Shown here piece after piece: positions 23,799-26,742 of a stretch of 26,742 nt of DNA (positions within the stretch are counted from its first letter, which is position 1; every line of letters begins with the position of its first letter). The stretch is from NCBI GenBank assembly GCA_964542855.1, contig CAZIWJ010000018.1, forward strand, positions 1 to 26,742, written 5' to 3'. Under the pieces are notes generated by a model, which was given only the letters and a program-made list of their open reading frames with translations, made no database searches and was not told the DNA's origin. The translations under genes were made by a program, and so were the position numbers. The DNA comes from CAZIWJ01 sp964542855. Its GTDB lineage: Bacteria > Bacteroidota > Bacteroidia > Cytophagales > Cyclobacteriaceae.

Positions 23799-25652
23799 AT
23801 GGAAAAATACGATTTAATTGTAATTGGAGCTGGGCACGCAGGGTGCGAGGCAGCGAACATTGCGGGAAAGAGAGGTTCTAAGGTGTTAATGGTAACAATG
23901 GACATGACAAAGATAGCGCAAATGTCGTGCAATCCTGCTATGGGAGGAGTTGCTAAAGGCCAAATTATAAGGGAAATTGATGTATTAGGAGGGGGGTCTG
24001 GGATCGTATCTGATCGTTCTGCCATCCAATTCAGAATGCTTAACCGATCGAAGGGACCAGCGATGTGGAGCCCTAGAACTCAGAACGACCGGATGGAATT
24101 CAGTAAACATTGGCGAGAGTTGTTAGAAAATAATGCCAATGTGGACTTCTGGCAAGATATGGTTACTGGAATAGTGGTGAATAAAGGTAAGGTGGAAGGG
24201 GTTAAAACTGGAATGGGATTAACAATCGAGGCTCATTCTGTTGTGATAACCAGTGGCACATTTATGAATGGATCCATACATATTGGAGAAAAGCAGTTTG
24301 GAGGAGGCCGGATGGGTGAAAGAGCATCTACCGGTATAACTCACGATCTGGTGAACATCGGCTTTGAAGCTGGAAGAATGAAAACTGGAACGCCTCCAAG
24401 GATAGATGGGCGAACCATAGATTACAGTGTGATGGAAGAGCAGAAGGGAGATGAAGTACCGGGAAAGTTTTCGTTCTTCAATACGGAGCCCCTATCGATA
24501 CAGAGAAGCTGCTACATTACTTACACCAACGAAGATGTACACGATACTTTGAGGGAAGGCTTCGACCGTTCTCCAATGTTTAATGGGGCTATACAAGGAA
24601 CGGGACCCAGGTATTGTCCTTCAATAGAAGATAAAATTAATCGCTTTGCAGAGAGAAGTCGACACCAATTATTCATTGAACCCGAAGGCTGGAATACAGT
24701 AGAGGTGTATGTAAATGGCTTTTCCACTTCTTTACCCGATGAAGTGCAATTCAAAGCAATCAGGAAAGTAAAAGGATTGGAAAACGCTAAAATATTCAGG
24801 CCAGGTTATGCCATTGAATATGATTATTTTCCTCCAACGCAGTTAAAGCAAACGCTGGAAACTAAGTTGGTAGAAAACCTGTATTTCGCAGGTCAGATAA
24901 ATGGTACAACCGGATACGAAGAAGCAGCTTGCCAGGGATTAATTGCAGGAATAAATGCCAGTAAGAAAATTCAAGGAGAAGATCCTTTTATTCTACAAAG
25001 GCACGAGGCGTACATTGGCGTGTTAATCGATGACCTAATAACCAAAGGTACAGAAGAACCTTATCGTATGTTTACTTCGAGGGCGGAGTTCAGAATTTTA
25101 ATGCGACAAGACAATGCCGACATTCGCTTGGGAGAAAGAGCTTACAAAGAAGGGTTGATATCTGCTTTTCAGTACGGACTAATTGAGCAGAAAGAAAAGA
25201 ATGTAAAAAAGATTGTAGAAGAACTCGGAAAGTTAAAATTTGAGCCAGAAAAAATTAATCCTGTACTAGAAAGCCGATCGACTGCAACTTTGAAAGAGAA
25301 AACAAATGCCCTGCAACTACTTAAGCGGCCCGAGATAAGTATCCAGGACTTGCTTATCAATAAGGGCGTTAACGCTATTGGTAAGTACAGGGGGGAAGAA
25401 CAGGAGCAAGCAGAGATTCTGGTTAAATACGATACTTACATAAGAAGAGAACAAGAGCAGGTTGAAAGAATGAGAAAACTGGAGAATTATCGCATACCAG
25501 AAAATATTGATTATGGTAAGATTCCATCCATTTCATCAGAAGCAAAAGAAAAGTTAAAATCAACGCGACCGGAAACTGTTGGTCAGGCATCGAGGATAAG
25601 TGGAGTTAGCCCTTCTGATGTATCAATATTGATTGTATATTTAGGTAAATAA
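23799..25652 (+). CDS. mnmG: tRNA uridine-5-carboxymethylaminomethyl modification enzyme MnmG (GidA)
   Basis: With MnmE it installs the carboxymethylaminomethyl (cmnm5) group on wobble uridine 34 of certain tRNAs. It is an FAD-binding protein of 617 residues: Rossmann motif VIGAGHAGCEAA near the N-terminus (GAGHAG at 10-15), MSCNPAMGGVAKGQIIREIDVLGG, RMKTGTPPRIDGRT, GQINGTTGYEEAACQGLIAGINA and a helical C-terminal domain for MnmE and tRNA contact. I chose the ATG of MEKYDLIVIGAG; a GTG seven codons upstream lies inside parS site 2 and would add MEHKTSG. The coding strand is unusually purine-rich, with many AGA and GGA codons, compared with genes left of 18 kb. mnmE is not in the window. Confidence 0.95.
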   Translation: MEKYDLIVIGAGHAGCEAANIAGKRGSKVLMVTMDMTKIAQMSCNPAMGGVAKGQIIREIDVLGGGSGIVSDRSAIQFRMLNRSKGPAMWSPRTQNDRMEFSKHWRELLENNANVDFWQDMVTGIVVNKGKVEGVKTGMGLTIEAHSVVITSGTFMNGSIHIGEKQFGGGRMGERASTGITHDLVNIGFEAGRMKTGTPPRIDGRTIDYSVMEEQKGDEVPGKFSFFNTEPLSIQRSCYITYTNEDVHDTLREGFDRSPMFNGAIQGTGPRYCPSIEDKINRFAERSRHQLFIEPEGWNTVEVYVNGFSTSLPDEVQFKAIRKVKGLENAKIFRPGYAIEYDYFPPTQLKQTLETKLVENLYFAGQINGTTGYEEAACQGLIAGINASKKIQGEDPFILQRHEAYIGVLIDDLITKGTEEPYRMFTSRAEFRILMRQDNADIRLGERAYKEGLISAFQYGLIEQKEKNVKKIVEELGKLKFEPEKINPVLESRSTATLKEKTNALQLLKRPEISIQDLLINKGVNAIGKYRGEEQEQAEILVKYDTYIRREQEQVERMRKLENYRIPENIDYGKIPSISSEAKEKLKSTRPETVGQASRISGVSPSDVSILIVYLGK

Positions 25653-25665
25653 AATAGTACACGTT

Positions 25666-26742
25666 TTGACGACCAATTTTAAAACAGCTATATTCTTTGG
25701 AGTATGGCTTTTTTTTTGTGCACAAGCTGCTATTTTTCAAACCTCTTGCGCTAATCGTGGAGCGCCAGGTGGTGGACCAAAAGATACATTAGCCCCGAAA
25801 CTGGTGAGATCAGATCCGGAAACGGGAGCAACAAATTTTCAGCAGAAAGAACTGGTATTAGTATTTAACGAATGGGTACAGACAACCCAGCTTAATGGAG
25901 AACTCATAATTAACCCACCCATAGAGCAATTTGAAATCAAGTCCAGAAAAAATGAAGTCCGGATCACTCTAAACGATACGTTGGAAAATAATACAACCTA
26001 TACTTTCAACTTCAATAAAGGTATAAAAGATATTACAGAAAATAATCCGGCAAAAAATATCATTATAGCGGTAAGTACCGGTTCGCAAATAGATTCATTG
26101 GAGTTAAGTGGATCGGTGGTGGATTTGGGCACAAATCAACCCATTGAAAACGCTGTCGTTGGCCTGTACAGAACTGATGATACAGTCAATGCTTTTACAA
26201 GTAAGCCAAAATATCTGACTCGAACAGCGGAAGACGGTAGCTACAGCCTAAAGTACCTTAAAGCAGATACTTATAGACTTTTCGGCTATCTCGATGAAAA
26301 CAATAACCTGAAAATAGAATCAAAAGGTGAACCGTACGGATACCTTGGAGACTCAATTACTCTTCAGGCGACTGATACGTTACTTTCAGAAATAAATTTA
26401 CGGTTGCAGAAGAGAGATGTAAGGCCCATTAGTATGAATAGTGCCCGGCAAAGTGGTCCGTACTTTGAAATAAAGTATAACAAACCACTCGCTAATTACA
26501 GATATACTATTCTAAAAACACATACTAATACGGATACATTCGACTCTACCAAGTTAGTAAGTCAGCTGGTGGATAATGCTGAAACAATCAGGTTTTATGA
26601 TGTAGGGTTACCAGATAGTCTGGAACTCCGGGTAGTCGCTTACGATTCGGTGAGTCAGAATAGTGTAGACACTGCAATGGTTAAAATAGAAGATACCGAA
26701 CGTAAAGGGGATGAACTTGAAACTAGTTTAGTGGTAAAACAG
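25666..26742 (+). CDS. Ig-like domain lipoprotein, 3' end outside the window
   Basis: An open frame of 359 codons without a stop, beginning at TTG 13 bp after the mnmG stop. No ATG or GTG is available in frame near this point. Residues 1-27 form a signal peptide (MTTNFKTAIFFGVWLFFCAQ...) ending in QTSC, a lipobox with Cys28. The mature start CANRGAPGGGPKDTLAPKLV is typical of Bacteroidota lipoproteins with a bacterial Ig-like (Big_5) domain, here about 36-130. A second, carboxypeptidase-regulatory-like region follows (SLELSGSVVDLGTNQPIENAVVGLY...). It should be anchored in the outer membrane or periplasm; its specific role is unknown. It is probably cotranscribed with mnmG. Confidence 0.8.
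   Translation, partial: MTTNFKTAIFFGVWLFFCAQAAIFQTSCANRGAPGGGPKDTLAPKLVRSDPETGATNFQQKELVLVFNEWVQTTQLNGELIINPPIEQFEIKSRKNEVRITLNDTLENNTTYTFNFNKGIKDITENNPAKNIIIAVSTGSQIDSLELSGSVVDLGTNQPIENAVVGLYRTDDTVNAFTSKPKYLTRTAEDGSYSLKYLKADTYRLFGYLDENNNLKIESKGEPYGYLGDSITLQATDTLLSEINLRLQKRDVRPISMNSARQSGPYFEIKYNKPLANYRYTILKTHTNTDTFDSTKLVSQLVDNAETIRFYDVGLPDSLELRVVAYDSVSQNSVDTAMVKIEDTERKGDELETSLVVKQ

Overview
The window is about 26.7 kb of chromosome from a member of the Bacteroidota, most likely the order Cytophagales. The evidence is a GldJ-type gliding-motility lipoprotein, Bacteroidota -7 promoter boxes (TAnnTTTG) and no Shine-Dalgarno sequences. A DUF4175 - RsbW-like ATPase - ybeY - mnmG gene order and an Ig-like lipoprotein of Bacteroidota type point the same way. 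GTG and TTG starts are used for several genes. I see no prophage, complete insertion sequence, CRISPR array, tRNA or rRNA. Most genes are housekeeping or envelope genes.

Layout. 1-6.6 kb: a tiny membrane protein, a secreted beta-barrel-like protein, dTDP-glucose 4,6-dehydratase (rfbB, minus strand) divergent from an exported M1 metallopeptidase, a small two-helix membrane protein, a class V aminotransferase (minus) and a MobA-like nucleotidyltransferase. 6.6-7.2 kb: a gene-free stretch with a parS-like palindrome, a 14-bp palindrome, a minus-strand terminator and a short element with 12-bp inverted ends, related to a second copy near position 300. 7.2-11.0 kb: a minus-strand operon prmC-cysC-cysD-cysN for sulfate activation to PAPS. 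11.0-12.7 kb: ribD (plus) overlapping tail-to-tail with a heme-copper oxidase subunit III gene (minus). 12.9-17.6 kb: mfd and gldJ, ended by a clear terminator. 17.7-18.3 kb: comF (minus).

18.4-26.7 kb: a tightly packed plus-strand cluster of hypothetical protein, exodeoxyribonuclease III, DUF4175 coiled-coil membrane protein, RsbW-like ATPase, YbeY, MnmG and an Ig-like lipoprotein cut off by the window end. It joins DNA repair, RNA maturation and tRNA modification to an uncharacterised membrane protein.

The most notable non-genic signal is a pair of 14-bp sites, GTTCCACGTGGAAC, spaced 37 bp apart. They match the core of the chromosomal ParB site parS. One encodes the C-terminus of YbeY and the other lies just upstream of mnmG (gidA), a gene often close to parAB and the origin. 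A weaker third site lies at 6580-6593. I infer that the window lies in a ParB-loading, possibly origin-proximal, region. No exotic multi-gene system is convincingly present.
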